A DNA stretch of 64,000 bases from Thermoplasmata archaeon (GCA_022750195.1 JAKIWE010000002.1:124001-188000); one strand, 5' to 3'; shown: positions 15,426-24,465, numbered from the stretch's first letter. Made by a program: numbers and translations. Notes: generated from the letters alone by a model not told the origin.

Positions 15426-16342
15426 CCGGGCGCCCCTGGAGCCGGCGGATAGGAGTAGAACCCCTCGCCGGTCTTGCGCCCGAGCTTTTTGGCGGAGACC
15501 ATCGTACGAAGCAGAGGGCAGGCCCGGTACTTCGTGTCTTTGAACCCCTCCCAGAGGATGTCGAGGATCGAGAGCGCCGTGTCGAGGCCCACGAGGTCGA
15601 GAAGCTCGAGCGGCCCCATCGGGTGCCGGAATCCGAGCTTGTAGGCGGTGTCGATGTCCTCGCGCGTCGCCGTGCCCTCGTAGAGCATCCACACGGCCTC
15701 GTTGCCCAGAACGGCGAGCGCCCGCGTCGTGACGAAGCCGGGAGTGTCGCGGGAGGTGACGACGGTCTTTCCGAGGTCGACGGCGAAGCTCCGCGCCGCT
15801 TCCACGACCTCCGGCCGCGTTCGAGCGCCCGGGATCAGCTCGACGAGCGGCATGGCGAGGACCGGATTGAAGAAGTGAAGCCCGACGACCCGGCCGGGGT
15901 CCTTCACGCCGGAGGCGATCGACGTGATCGGGAGCGAGGACGTATTCGTGGCGAGGATCGCCGTCGGGCTGGCCACGGCCTCGATCTCGGCGAACAGCGT
16001 CCGCTTGAGTTCGAGATTCTCCGGCGCGGCCTCCACGACGAACTGAGCGGTGTCGGCGCGCCGGAGCCCGATGGCCGCTTCGATGTTCCCGATCGCCTCT
16101 TCCCGGGCCGACGGGGCGAGTTTCCCGCGGCGCACCGCGCCGTCCAGCGCCTGCTCGACGTTGCGGCGTGCCCGCTCGACGAGCTCCTCGGAGATGTCCT
16201 CGAGAGTGACGGCGTAGCCGGCCAACGCGGCCTGGGCGGCGATCCCGCTCCCCATGATCCCGCCGCCCACGACGAACACACGTTTGCGGACGGATCGACG
16301 AGGGTCGCTTTCGCTCGGGGCAGCGGCGTCCGAACCCTCCAC
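15422..16342 (-). CDS. 3-hydroxyacyl-CoA dehydrogenase (HBD type)
   Basis: NAD-dependent oxidation of 3-hydroxyacyl-CoA, or the reverse step towards butyrate. The Rossmann motif is VFVVGGGIMGSGIAAQAALAG. NTSSLPITSIA, VGLHFFNPV (catalytic His) and DTPGFVTTRAL follow, with the C-terminal HPMGPLELLDLVGLD helix bundle. The GTG at 16342 is taken as start, nine bases after the upstream thiolase gene; it adds a 20-residue polar leader before the Rossmann strand. No other beta-oxidation gene is nearby. Confidence 0.93.
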   Translation of the reverse strand: MEGSDAAAPSESDPRRSVRKRVFVVGGGIMGSGIAAQAALAGYAVTLEDISEELVERARRNVEQALDGAVRRGKLAPSAREEAIGNIEAAIGLRRADTAQFVVEAAPENLELKRTLFAEIEAVASPTAILATNTSSLPITSIASGVKDPGRVVGLHFFNPVLAMPLVELIPGARTRPEVVEAARSFAVDLGKTVVTSRDTPGFVTTRALAVLGNEAVWMLYEGTATREDIDTAYKLGFRHPMGPLELLDLVGLDTALSILDILWEGFKDTKYRACPLLRTMVSAKKLGRKTGEGFYSYPPAPGAPG

Positions 16343-16350
16343 GCGCGTCC

Positions 16351-17283
16351 TCAGCCGGCCTGCGGCATTAGCAGAGTCGTCGTCTTGGCGAGGTAGGTGC
16401 ACGACCGGCACCGGGGGCCGCTCGCGGGCTCGCCGCAGCTCTCGCAACGGCCGAGCGCGACCCCGGGCGGTCCGAGTTCCAGCAGCTCGGCGATCCGCTC
16501 GCGACTGCGCAGGAGGCTGTGGCGCGTGCCGGGCAGCTCCTCCTCGAGGCGCCAGACGACCTCCCGAAACACATTGCGTCCCGCGCGAGCCGCGTGGGGA
16601 CACTCCCCGTGATCGAACGGAAGCCCTTCGAGGCGGGCGAACAAATAGACCTCCCGCTCGGGGATCGTCGCCAGCGGGGCGACCCTCGGCACGAGCTCGG
16701 GTTGGCGCCGACGGTGGGGAGCCATGCGGCCGATCCGGTCGACGTCGCCGCGAGCGAGGTTCATCAGCACCGTCTGCGCGAGGTCGTCCAGGTTGAACCC
16801 CAGGACGAGGACGTCGGCCCCGAGTCTCCTCGCCGCGCGGTTCAGCAGTTGACGGCGCCACACGCCGCAAAACGAGCACGGAGCGACGTCGGGGAGGCGT
16901 TCGGCCGTTTCGTCCGTCGTGGTGCCGAGCTCGTCGCGCGTCCGTACGATCACATGCTCGACCCCGAGCTGCGTCGTGAGACCGCTGGCGGCGGCGAGGG
17001 TCGACGAGCGATAACCGTCGATCCCTTCGTCCACCGTGATCGCGACCAGGCGTACGTTCGGCCTTCGCCCGAAATAGGCGCGGCTTAGGGACAGGGCTGC
17101 CGCGGAGTCCTTGCCGCCCGAGAGCGCGACGGCGACGGTGCCTCCTGGAAACCCCGGAAGCTGGCGGTGCAATTCGCGGCGCGCGCGCTCGCGCACCGAC
17201 GCGCGAAAGTGCTCACCGCAGAGGTGCGCGCCGCAGTACGGCTGGTCGATGAGCGCCGTTTCCGCGCACGCGTCGCACCTCAC
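16351..17283 (-). CDS. tRNA 2-thiolation protein, Ncs6/TtuA family
   Basis: An ATP-pyrophosphatase that adenylates and thiolates a tRNA uridine (s2U34 or s2T54). The PP-loop SGGKDS is near residue 56. The catalytic/Fe-S Cys motif reads PCSFCGVWRRQLLN. Zinc knuckles lie at both ends: CDAC..YCGAHLC at the N-terminus and CESCGEPASGPRCRSC at the C-terminus. Two GTGs (17289, 17283) are possible; the TATA-like box at 17302-17310 favours 17283 as leaderless. Divergent from the recombinase gene. Confidence 0.92.
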   Translation of the reverse strand: MRCDACAETALIDQPYCGAHLCGEHFRASVRERARRELHRQLPGFPGGTVAVALSGGKDSAAALSLSRAYFGRRPNVRLVAITVDEGIDGYRSSTLAAASGLTTQLGVEHVIVRTRDELGTTTDETAERLPDVAPCSFCGVWRRQLLNRAARRLGADVLVLGFNLDDLAQTVLMNLARGDVDRIGRMAPHRRRQPELVPRVAPLATIPEREVYLFARLEGLPFDHGECPHAARAGRNVFREVVWRLEEELPGTRHSLLRSRERIAELLELGPPGVALGRCESCGEPASGPRCRSCTYLAKTTTLLMPQAG

Positions 17284-17301
17284 GGACACGGCGAGAACAT
17301 C

Positions 17302-17310
17302 GAGATATTT
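17302..17310 (-). promoter_or_regulatory. TATA box of the tRNA thiolase operon
   Basis: Reads AAATATCTC on the minus strand. It is centred 23 bp before GTG 17283 but only 17 bp before GTG 17289, which helps choose the start. It faces the recombinase promoter at 17348. Confidence 0.5.
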
Positions 17311-17347
17311 GACGCACCGTCGCGTCGGGTTCCATTGGACTCAACCC

Positions 17348-17355
17348 TTAATTAC
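17348..17355 (+). promoter_or_regulatory. TATA box of the recombinase gene
   Basis: TTAATTAC is centred about 29 bp before the ATG at 17381. It is one half of a compact divergent promoter region with 17302-17310. Confidence 0.5.
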
Positions 17356-17380
17356 ATACAAGCCGGCCAAGTCTTGCGCG

Positions 17381-18295
17381 ATGGTCTCGGCGACCCCATC
17401 GCGCGACCGAAGCGGGGCCGGCCGGACGGCCTTTCCGGCCCCTCGACCGCACGCCGTGGTCGTCTCGACGACGGCCCTCGAGGTCGTCGGGCGATTCCAA
17501 CGGATGCTCCAGTCGCAGGAGCGGAGCCCGTGCACGGTCAAGCAGTACGGTCACATCGCACGAACGTTCCTCGGCTACGTCGGGAAGCCGCTCGACGAAG
17601 TGACACGACAGGATCTCGATGGGTTTCGCGAGTACCTCGTCCTTCAACGGCATTACAGCAAGAACTCCCTCTACACCACGGTCCGCGGACTTACCTGCCT
17701 GTTCCGGAGCTTCGGCCTGAGCATCGCTGAGGGCCTCGAAGCGCCGCGCCGCCCCGAGCGCCTCCCTCACTACCTCAACGAGGACGAGATGCATCGGCTC
17801 TTGGAGTCGGTCCGGGACTCCCCGAGGGACTCCGCGATCGTCCACGTGCTCGGGTTCGGAGGGCTCCGAGTGAGCGAGCTCTGCCATCTGGAGGTCAACG
17901 ACATCGAATTCGAGCGCAACCTGCTCCACATACGATCGGGCAAGGGGGACCGGGACCGCGAAGTGGTGCTGGAAGACCGAAGTCGCGCCGCGATCGACCG
18001 GTACCTGACCGAACGGGCGCTTACCGGTGAGAACCGTGCCCGTCTTTTCCCGGTGGGGGCTGTCACGGTCGAGCGCGTCGTCCGGCGAGCCGCTCAACGA
18101 GCCGGAATTCCACGCCGCGTCACGCCGCACACGCTGCGCCACACGCTCGCTACCACCTTGTTGAGCCGGGGTTGCGACATCCGGTACATCCAGAAGTTGC
18201 TCGGCCACGCGTCGGTGGCCACGACCCAGATCTACACGCACGTCGACACGACGGCCCTGCGCGCGGCCTACCAGCGCGCCAAACCCCAGTATTAA
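17381..18295 (+). CDS. xerA: XerA/XerC-like tyrosine recombinase (304 aa)
   Basis: Site-specific recombinase that in archaea resolves chromosome dimers at dif. All catalytic residues are visible: Arg163 in GGLRVSEL, Lys188 in SGKGDRDRE, His250-x-x-Arg253 in HTLRH, His276 in LLGHASVATTQ and Tyr285 in IYTH. The SAM-like N-terminal core-binding domain spans about 32-115. Length and a full active site fit XerA, and with no phage or integron genes around, a housekeeping role is more likely than an integrase. The start matches a leaderless transcript. Confidence 0.92.
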   Translation: MVSATPSRDRSGAGRTAFPAPRPHAVVVSTTALEVVGRFQRMLQSQERSPCTVKQYGHIARTFLGYVGKPLDEVTRQDLDGFREYLVLQRHYSKNSLYTTVRGLTCLFRSFGLSIAEGLEAPRRPERLPHYLNEDEMHRLLESVRDSPRDSAIVHVLGFGGLRVSELCHLEVNDIEFERNLLHIRSGKGDRDREVVLEDRSRAAIDRYLTERALTGENRARLFPVGAVTVERVVRRAAQRAGIPRRVTPHTLRHTLATTLLSRGCDIRYIQKLLGHASVATTQIYTHVDTTALRAAYQRAKPQY

Positions 18296-18296
18296 T
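18288..18296 (+). promoter_or_regulatory. TATA box inside the recombinase stop codon
   Basis: AGTATTAAT overlaps the TAA of the recombinase gene and lies about 29 bp before GTG 18321. This suggests that the FAD oxidoreductase has its own leaderless promoter although the genes are only 25 bases apart. Confidence 0.45.
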
Positions 18297-18320
18297 CGGC
18301 GGCCACGCTCCGGCCCGCTC

Positions 18321-19505
18321 GTGCCCGACTCGGCGGACGTCCTCATCTTGGGTGCCGGGATCGCCGGGTCGGCCCTGGCCTACCACCTCGCGCGTCGGTC
18401 CGCCGGTTCCGTCATTGTCGCGGAGCCCCGCACCCCGGCCGCAGGAGCCACCAGTCGAGCAGCGGGGGTCGTCACCGAGCAGCTGTGGGACCGCTGGGAC
18501 GTCGAGGTGACCCGAGAAAGCCATCGAGAGTATCTCGAGCTCTGCTCGACGACGCACCCGGAGGCGTACCGACAGAACGGGTTCCTCCGGCTGACACGGA
18601 ATCCTGAGGCGCTGGAAGTGTTGGAGGCCGCGCTAGTTCGACTGCGGTCATGGGGAGTCGGAGCCGAACTGTTGAGCGCGGACCGGCTCGGTGACCTGGT
18701 GCCCGACGGATCCTTCGGCGACGTAGTGGGAGCGCTCTACGGCCGCGGCGATGCCTGCGTCACGCCCTCCACCCTCGCGGAGCTATACGTCGCGGAGGCG
18801 CGCAAACGCGGAGTTCGGTTCGAATTCGGGGTGCCGGTAGAGCCTAGGGCGCATCGCGACGGGCGCTGGAGAGTGGACGTCGGTGGCGCCGAACTGAACG
18901 CCTGCACGCTCGTGATCGCCGCGGGGGCTTGGTCGAAGTCCCTGCTCCAGCGCGTCGGACATCCTCTCCCCCTAACGCCGTACCGGACCCAGGCCGCCGT
19001 TCTTCGACCCGAGACGGCCCGGTCGTCCTTCCCGACGGTTCACGATGTCGACAGCGATGTCTACGTACGGCCGGAAGACCAGGGACGGATCCTCGCCGGG
19101 GACGGGACCGAGGACGTTGAAGCAGATCCCGAGCGGTTCGCGGGAGTGGGAGACCAGGGGTTCCTCGCGCATCTCGCCTCCGCCTTCGAAACGCGGTTTC
19201 CGGGATGGAGCCGGTCCGAACTCGTCTCCGCCTGGGCTGGGGTCTGCACTTCCACCCACGACCGTCACCCTCTCATCGGAGCAGTCCCGGACGCTCCGGA
19301 TCTCCACGTTCTCACGGGGTTCAATGGCTTCGGGGTCATGCGAGGCGGGGGCGCGGCGTCACGTCTCGCCCGCGTGCTCTCCGGAGAGGCGGAAGGCGAA
19401 GCCTTGCTCGGTCCGGCGTGGGTGGGCCGAGTCACCGGACCCGTTGCACCGTTTCCGCCGCGCCCGGGATTCACGCTCGAGGGTGGCGACCATCCTCGCT
19501 TCTAG
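18321..19505 (+). CDS. FAD-dependent oxidoreductase, D-amino-acid/glycine oxidase family (394 aa)
   Basis: The N-terminal dinucleotide-binding motif VLILGAGIAGSALAYHLARR and the DAO-type GATSRAAGVV flavin contact are followed by a C-terminal FAD loop LTGFNGFGVMRGGGAA. The family deaminates or demethylates amino acids and sarcosine. The substrate is not deducible. The start is GTG at 18321, supported by the TATA box in the preceding stop. Its TAG overlaps the convergent thyX stop. Confidence 0.9.
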   Translation: MPDSADVLILGAGIAGSALAYHLARRSAGSVIVAEPRTPAAGATSRAAGVVTEQLWDRWDVEVTRESHREYLELCSTTHPEAYRQNGFLRLTRNPEALEVLEAALVRLRSWGVGAELLSADRLGDLVPDGSFGDVVGALYGRGDACVTPSTLAELYVAEARKRGVRFEFGVPVEPRAHRDGRWRVDVGGAELNACTLVIAAGAWSKSLLQRVGHPLPLTPYRTQAAVLRPETARSSFPTVHDVDSDVYVRPEDQGRILAGDGTEDVEADPERFAGVGDQGFLAHLASAFETRFPGWSRSELVSAWAGVCTSTHDRHPLIGAVPDAPDLHVLTGFNGFGVMRGGGAASRLARVLSGEAEGEALLGPAWVGRVTGPVAPFPPRPGFTLEGGDHPRF

Positions 19506-20416
19506 AGGTTCGCCGGAGTACGAAGCCGCTCCAACTTGGCGAGGAACTCCACACCCTCTCCCGTAGTCATCGGTTTGCCGTCATCGCGGGTGAGCGGCAA
19601 TCCGGCCGTCGCACAGGCCGCTTCGGGGGTGGCCCCACGCAGCAGCTCACCGACCGCTACGAGTTCGAGTCGGGTCAGGCCCACGCCTCCGAGCACGAAA
19701 TCCTCGAACGCCTCGTACGCGACAGGACAGACCGCCCGAACCATCTCGGCAATTTCGGCAGCATAGCGACGGATCTCCTCCTGGGCATGCGGGTCGAGTC
19801 GGAGCGAGAGAAAGTGAAGCAGATTCCAAAGGTCGATCTTCCAGTACCATTCCGTGTAGTACGCCAAGGGCAGGATCAGCCGGGCCATCTCCCGCGCCAC
19901 TCCCGCCTCAAGGGCTTCCGTGTAGGCCCGGTACGCGTCGGCGGAGACTCGTTGTAAGTCGGAGCGGAAGCGTTCCGTGACGTCCGCGGGGAGCGGTTCG
20001 TCCCGACCCTGTCGGTTTCTCCCCGACTGCTTTCGAATGTCGTCCGCCGGCGGCAGGTCGAACTCGTCGGGCGCAATGGAGTACCTGTAGCTCACCTCAT
20101 TCAGAGAGGCGCTGCGATGCCGAACCCACTGGCGCGCGACGTAGATGGGAAGTCGAACCAGGAACTTGAACTCGACCATCTCGAACGGCGTGGTGTGCCG
20201 GTGGCGGAGAAGGTACCGAATGAGCCCGCGGTCGTCGCGGGCGGTCTTGGTTCCCTGACCGTACGAGACGCGGGCGGCTTGGACGATCGCCGCGTCGTTG
20301 CCCATGTAGTCTACGAGTACGATGTAGCCGTGACTGAGTACCGGGCGCTTGACCCCGATCAGGGTCTCCGCGGCTGGGACGGTGGGCCGACGCATCGTAG
20401 CGGTGCCGTCGGCCAT
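19502..20416 (-). CDS. thyX: Flavin-dependent thymidylate synthase ThyX (304 aa)
   Basis: Makes dTMP from dUMP using FADH2 and methylene-tetrahydrofolate (or an archaeal folate analogue). The ThyX signature RHRx7S is complete: RHRSASLNEVS (Arg99 to Ser109), with YRY after it. The protein is longer than the 220-260 aa usual in bacteria because of N- and C-terminal extensions. The TATA box at 20441-20448 places transcription at the ATG itself. Confidence 0.95.
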   Translation of the reverse strand: MADGTATMRRPTVPAAETLIGVKRPVLSHGYIVLVDYMGNDAAIVQAARVSYGQGTKTARDDRGLIRYLLRHRHTTPFEMVEFKFLVRLPIYVARQWVRHRSASLNEVSYRYSIAPDEFDLPPADDIRKQSGRNRQGRDEPLPADVTERFRSDLQRVSADAYRAYTEALEAGVAREMARLILPLAYYTEWYWKIDLWNLLHFLSLRLDPHAQEEIRRYAAEIAEMVRAVCPVAYEAFEDFVLGGVGLTRLELVAVGELLRGATPEAACATAGLPLTRDDGKPMTTGEGVEFLAKLERLRTPANL

Positions 20417-20440
20417 CGATGTCGCGGGGAGCGCGCCACG

Positions 20441-20448
20441 GAATAAAG
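20441..20448 (-). promoter_or_regulatory. TATA box of thyX
   Basis: Reads CTTTATTC on the minus strand, centred 28 bp before the ATG at 20416, giving a leaderless mRNA. The opposing metG gene has only a weak candidate, near 20496-20504 (GGTAAACTG). Confidence 0.55.
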
Positions 20449-20541
20449 GCGCGGTGGACCGGCGCTCCGGGTCCGTCGACCGGCGGTGGCCGAAACGGTA
20501 AACTGTCGGCCCTCGCCCATCTACCCGGAGGTCGGGGGGAC

Positions 20542-22806
20542 GTGGCGCGCATCTTCATCGGCGTGGCCTGGCCGTACGCGAACGGTCCGTTCCACATCGG
20601 CCATCTGGCCGGAGCGTACCTCCCGGCGGACCTGTTCGCGCGGTACCACCGCCTGCGGGGGGACGAAGTGCTCATGGTCTCAGGTTCCGACATGCACGGG
20701 ACCCCGATCCTCGTCCGCGCCGAGCAGGAGGGGGTCCCCGCGGAGGAGGTCGCCCAGCGGTACGACACGATCAACCGCGAGGCGTTTCGAAGGCTGGGAT
20801 TCACCTACGACCTGTTCACGAACACGCGCACCCTCGTGCACCGGTCGACGGTCCAAGAGTTGTTCCTCGCGCTTCTAGAGAACTCCTACCTCGCGCGCCG
20901 GACCGATCAGAACGCCTACTGCCCGAAGCACCAGAGGTTCCTGCCCGACCGGTACCTTGTCGGTACCTGCCCGCACTGCGGCAACGAGAACGCCCGAGGG
21001 GACGAGTGCGACCATTGCGGCCGCGTGCTCACGCCGCTGGAGCTCAAGTCCCCCCGCTGCAGCCTCTGTGGCACTCCGGCCGAGTTCCGTCCGTCCGAAC
21101 ATTTCTTCCTCCTGCTCGACAAGCTGCAGCCGAAGCTCGAGGCCTACACCAAGGCGCGCCACGGGTGGCGCGCCAACGTCGTAGGCGTGACGCGGAACTT
21201 CCTGGAGGTCGGGCTCCACCCCACGCCGATCACGCGCGACCTCGACTGGGGCATTCCGCTGCCCCTCGACGGGTACGACACCAAGCGGTTCTACGTCTGG
21301 TTCGACGCGCTCATCGGGTACCTCTCCGCCTCGAAGGAGTGGGCGATCCGTACGGGAAAACCGGAGGCGTGGCGCCGGTTCTGGGCCGCGGAGGAGTCCG
21401 TCCGTCAGTACTACTTCCTCGGCAAGGACAACATCTTCTACCACACCATCGTCTGGCCCGCCATCCTCCTCGGCCACGGTGGCCTTCAGCTGCCATACGA
21501 CGTGCCGGCCAACGAGTGGATGCTACTCGGCGGGGAGAAGATCGCGAAGTCTCGGCCCGCGGACGCAGACGCGTTCATCCCCTCGCTGCTGGAGAACTTC
21601 CCCCCGGACGCGATCCGGTTCTACGCGACGTTGCTCGCGCCCGAGAACCATGACACCGAGTTCGACTGGGACGAGTTCCATCGACTGTGCGACGAGATCC
21701 TCGCCAACCAGTGGGGGAACCTCGTCCAGCGCGTGCTGGTCCTCGCCCGGGAGAAAACGGGCGGGAAGATCCCCACGCCACCGGCCTCCTTCGACCCGAA
21801 GGCCGCCGGCGGGGCCGGCGAGAGGCTGAGGGCTGCGCATGCGGCGATCTCGACGGCGTTCGAGGAGATCCGGCTCAAGGAGGCGTTCGACCGGGTTCTC
21901 GCGGAGGTCCGCGAAGGGAATCGCCGATTCCACGAGGCCGCTCCTTGGCGACTCTCGGGGGACGAGCTCGCCGTGGCGTTGTTCGAGGCGATCTGGACGA
22001 TCCGCGCCGTGGCCGTCTGGTCCTCGCCCGTACTCCCGTTCTCTGCGGCCGAGGTCGCTCGGATGCTGAACGAGGAGGAGCTGCTCGCGCCCGGAGCCTG
22101 GGATCACGCGGTGGACCCCCCCGAACCCGGCCGGGGGCTCGGCGAGATCCGCCCCCTCTTCCCGCGACGCGAGCCCACCCGCTCGAAGACCCCCGCCTCG
22201 TCGGGCCCGACCGAACCTGAGGCTCCGCCGCCTGCGCCTCTCGCCATTCAAGTGGCGCGCATCCAGGCCGTAACTCCTCACCCGAACGCCGACAAGCTCT
22301 ACCTGCTCACGCTCGAGGCCGGAGAAGCGCCAGGCCGGACAGTCGTGGCCGGCATCCGGCCGTACTACACGCCGGAAGAGCTGGTCGGACATCGATTGCT
22401 CGTGCTGACGAACCTCGCTCCGCGAACCATCCGCGGGGTCACCTCCCAGGGGATGATCCTCGCGGGGGACGACCATGGCAAGCCGACGTTGCTGGAGCCC
22501 CCCGCGACCGCGCCCCTCGGGGCCTTCTCCGACGGGAGCGGCCCGGACACCCCGCCGATAGACTACGCGCAGTTCGAGGCCGCGCCGCTCCTGATAGGGG
22601 TCGTCCGCGAAGCGTCCGCCGCGGGGCAATTGCTGGTGGAGCTAGGTGGCAGGACCGTCCCGGTCGAAGGCCGGGCCACCGTAGGGGACCGGGTCGTGGT
22701 CCAAGTGGCGGGCCGAAACGGGGATAGGGCCCGTCTGCTTAGTATACAAGGAGGCGAGCCGATCCGGCCAGCGGCCGGACTGGAGCCCGGCACCAGGATC
22801 CGATGA
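20542..22806 (+). CDS. metG: Methionyl-tRNA synthetase with fused tRNA-binding domain (754 aa)
   Basis: Charges tRNA-Met. The class I HIGH motif is HIGH (18-21). Zinc knuckles CPKH..CPHC..CDHC..CSLC lie at about 127-176. The second signature is KIAKS (333-337), where KMSKS is usual. WYVWFDALIGY-type and NIFYHTIVWPA helices are present. After a Pro-rich linker (about 585-612) comes a Trbp111/EMAP-like OB fold (HPNADKLYLLTLEAGE). GTG 20542 is chosen because it begins the family's first strand. ATGA-overlaps the PHP gene. Confidence 0.96.
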   Translation: MARIFIGVAWPYANGPFHIGHLAGAYLPADLFARYHRLRGDEVLMVSGSDMHGTPILVRAEQEGVPAEEVAQRYDTINREAFRRLGFTYDLFTNTRTLVHRSTVQELFLALLENSYLARRTDQNAYCPKHQRFLPDRYLVGTCPHCGNENARGDECDHCGRVLTPLELKSPRCSLCGTPAEFRPSEHFFLLLDKLQPKLEAYTKARHGWRANVVGVTRNFLEVGLHPTPITRDLDWGIPLPLDGYDTKRFYVWFDALIGYLSASKEWAIRTGKPEAWRRFWAAEESVRQYYFLGKDNIFYHTIVWPAILLGHGGLQLPYDVPANEWMLLGGEKIAKSRPADADAFIPSLLENFPPDAIRFYATLLAPENHDTEFDWDEFHRLCDEILANQWGNLVQRVLVLAREKTGGKIPTPPASFDPKAAGGAGERLRAAHAAISTAFEEIRLKEAFDRVLAEVREGNRRFHEAAPWRLSGDELAVALFEAIWTIRAVAVWSSPVLPFSAAEVARMLNEEELLAPGAWDHAVDPPEPGRGLGEIRPLFPRREPTRSKTPASSGPTEPEAPPPAPLAIQVARIQAVTPHPNADKLYLLTLEAGEAPGRTVVAGIRPYYTPEELVGHRLLVLTNLAPRTIRGVTSQGMILAGDDHGKPTLLEPPATAPLGAFSDGSGPDTPPIDYAQFEAAPLLIGVVREASAAGQLLVELGGRTVPVEGRATVGDRVVVQVAGRNGDRARLLSIQGGEPIRPAAGLEPGTRIR

Positions 22807-23480
22807 GCGGCCCCCGTATCGACCTGCACGTTCACAGCGTCGTCTCCCGGGACTCCCGCGCGACGCTCGAGGGGATCATGGACGCTATCGTGACCTCCGG
22901 CCTTCAAGGGTTCGCGCTCACCGACCACAACTCGATCGACGGTCACCGCGACCTGCGTCGATTGAGCGAACGATTCCCGCGTCATCTGTTCCTACCGGGC
23001 GTCGAGGTCTCGACGCGCGAGGGCCACCTCTTGGTCTACGGCGTCGACCAGCTGCCACCGGTGCACAACCCTCTCGACGAGACGATCGAGTGGGTGGAGG
23101 CGCACGGCGGGGTCTCGGTGCTGGCGCATCCGTTGCGTTGGGCCCACGGTGTCGGGGCCGCCATCGCACGGCGTGCTCGGGTGTCGGCGATCGAATCGGT
23201 CAACGGTCACAATCCGGAGCTCATCAATGCCCGCGCCGAACTGATCGCCGCGAAGCGCGGCCTCGCCACCACCGGGGGGAGCGACGCCCACGACTCGCTC
23301 GGCGTGGGGCGGGCCTTCACCGAGTTCCGGGAGGAACCGAACTCCGTCGAGGAGATGCTCCAACAGCTACGGCGGGGCCAGGTCCGGGCCTCGGGGCGTT
23401 CGCTCTCCGGCGTCGACCGCGTCCGGTTGGGGCTAAGGACCGGTTGGCTCCGCGCAGCGCGCGGCTTCCGTCCGATCTGA
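22803..23480 (+). CDS. PHP-domain phosphoesterase (225 aa)
   Basis: Metal-dependent PHP fold: DLHVHSVVSRDS (7-18), ALTDHNSIDGH, GVEVSTREGHLL, VLAHPLRW and GSDAHDSLGVG supply the His/Asp/Glu ligands in the usual order. Members hydrolyse phosphoesters (3',5'-nucleotide phosphates, histidinol phosphate) or act as nucleases. It overlaps metG by four bases and is presumably co-translated with it. The substrate is unknown. Confidence 0.9.
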   Translation: MSGPRIDLHVHSVVSRDSRATLEGIMDAIVTSGLQGFALTDHNSIDGHRDLRRLSERFPRHLFLPGVEVSTREGHLLVYGVDQLPPVHNPLDETIEWVEAHGGVSVLAHPLRWAHGVGAAIARRARVSAIESVNGHNPELINARAELIAAKRGLATTGGSDAHDSLGVGRAFTEFREEPNSVEEMLQQLRRGQVRASGRSLSGVDRVRLGLRTGWLRAARGFRPI

Positions 23481-23497
23481 CGCGCCGCGGCCGACCC

Positions 23498-23504
23498 CTT
23501 TAAG
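23498..23504 (+). promoter_or_regulatory. TATA box of tRNA-Cys
   Basis: CTTTAAG lies about 29 bp before the first tRNA base (23530), the usual archaeal distance to the transcription start. Confidence 0.6.
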
Positions 23505-23529
23505 GTCCGCGCGCCTGCCGGCCGCCGGC

Positions 23530-23602
23530 GCCGAGGTGGCAGAATGGTTAATGCGACAGACTGCAGATCTGTTTCCTGGGGGTTCGATTCCCTCCCTCGG
23601 CT
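23530..23602 (+). tRNA. tRNA-Cys (GCA)
   Basis: A 73-nt cloverleaf. The acceptor stem is GCCGAGG (23530-23536) with CCTCGGC (23595-23601). The anticodon stem is ACAGA/TCTGT around the loop CTGCAGA, anticodon GCA. A T-loop GGTTCGATTCC is present. Discriminator base U (23602), as expected for cysteine tRNA. CCA is not encoded and there is no intron. Confidence 0.97.
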
Positions 23603-23748
23603 CTCTTGACCAGCACTCTCGTCCCTTGACGGCCACGCCGGTTCCGGGCGGAGGACCCGCGGTCGGTAGGCACAGATGGAACCGTCGAACCCACGACCGC
23701 CGATTCCATCGATCGAGCCGAGCCGCCCCGACCTGCGAGACCCGCGAG

Positions 23749-24384
23749 TCATCGCCCGGACGGCGGTGGGCGGCGAGCGCGCAGCTCCTTTGCGACCTCG
23801 ACGCCCCGACTGGAGAGCCGATAGATCTTGAGCCGTCGATCGTGACCTCGTACATGGCCCCGTTCGGTCGTGAGAACGCCGGCGGCCTCGAGCCGTCGCA
23901 ACACCGCGGCGAGCCCGGCCTGAGGGATCCCGAGGGCCTCCACGATCCCCGCCTGACAAAGCCCAGGTGGTGCGACCTCACCCGGGGGCAGATGTCCCTG
24001 CCCGTAGACATGGAGGATCACCCGCTGCGAGAGTCGAAGGGTCTCCGGCGGTGGGAGGCTGCGGCGGGACTCGGAGGAAGCGACCACGGGTCCCTCCGGC
24101 ATAGGACCGACCGGGAGGCGGAGGGGCGGGTCGTAGGAGTTCGCGGTCGAAGGGGGCCGCTCCCGCTCCGGAGTTCGATGCTCCGGCGACGTGGACAAGG
24201 CGCCGGAGGCGTGAGAGCCGGCGCCGTTGGGGAGACCCGTGAATACCAGGCGGTCCTGCACCGCTCCGTCCGGGGGCGGGCTCCCTAAGGCGATCCGCCG
24301 GGCCCGCCACCAGAGAAGGAGATACAGCCCCGCAGCCGCCCCGAGTCCGGCGCCTATGCCGTAGGCGAACTCGAGTGGGATCAC
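23749..24384 (-). CDS. Membrane-anchored winged-helix transcription regulator (211 aa)
   Basis: One N-terminal helix (FAYGIGAGLGAAAGLYLLLWW, about 6-26), a Pro/Ser-rich linker of about 75 residues, then a winged-helix domain from about residue 115: LRLSQRVILHVYGQG, a recognition-helix region GIPQAGLAAVLRRLEAAGVLTTERG and the wing DRRLKIYRLSSRG. This layout (helix plus MarR/ArsR-like wHTH) occurs in archaeal membrane-bound regulators. It follows the large Kelch protein on the same strand, which it may regulate or monitor (inference). GTG start. Confidence 0.8.
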   Translation of the reverse strand: MIPLEFAYGIGAGLGAAAGLYLLLWWRARRIALGSPPPDGAVQDRLVFTGLPNGAGSHASGALSTSPEHRTPERERPPSTANSYDPPLRLPVGPMPEGPVVASSESRRSLPPPETLRLSQRVILHVYGQGHLPPGEVAPPGLCQAGIVEALGIPQAGLAAVLRRLEAAGVLTTERGHVRGHDRRLKIYRLSSRGVEVAKELRARRPPPSGR

Positions 24385-24387
24385 GGA

Positions 24388-24416
24388 GGCGCGCGCTCAC
24401 CGGCCCGGCGCGCGCC
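24388..24416 (-). terminator. GC-rich hairpin after the Kelch/Ig protein gene
   Basis: Perfect 9-bp arms GGCGCGCGC (24388-24396) and GCGCGCGCC (24408-24416), 11-nt loop. It lies between the stop of the 849-aa gene and the start of the regulator on the minus strand. It may terminate or attenuate between the two; no T-run follows. Confidence 0.4.
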
Positions 24417-24465
24417 CTCCACTCGAACCCCGACCGCCTCCCCCCCTCGCCGACTAGGGGGTTCC

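Noticed and set aside
17381..18295. Tyrosine recombinase as sign of an integrated element
   Set aside because: A full XerA-like active site and housekeeping neighbours, with no att repeats, phage genes or nearby tRNA junction seen.
23530..23602. tRNA-Cys as an integration site
   Set aside because: No partial tRNA 3' repeat was spotted in the flanking 10 kb by eye, and no integrase is adjacent.
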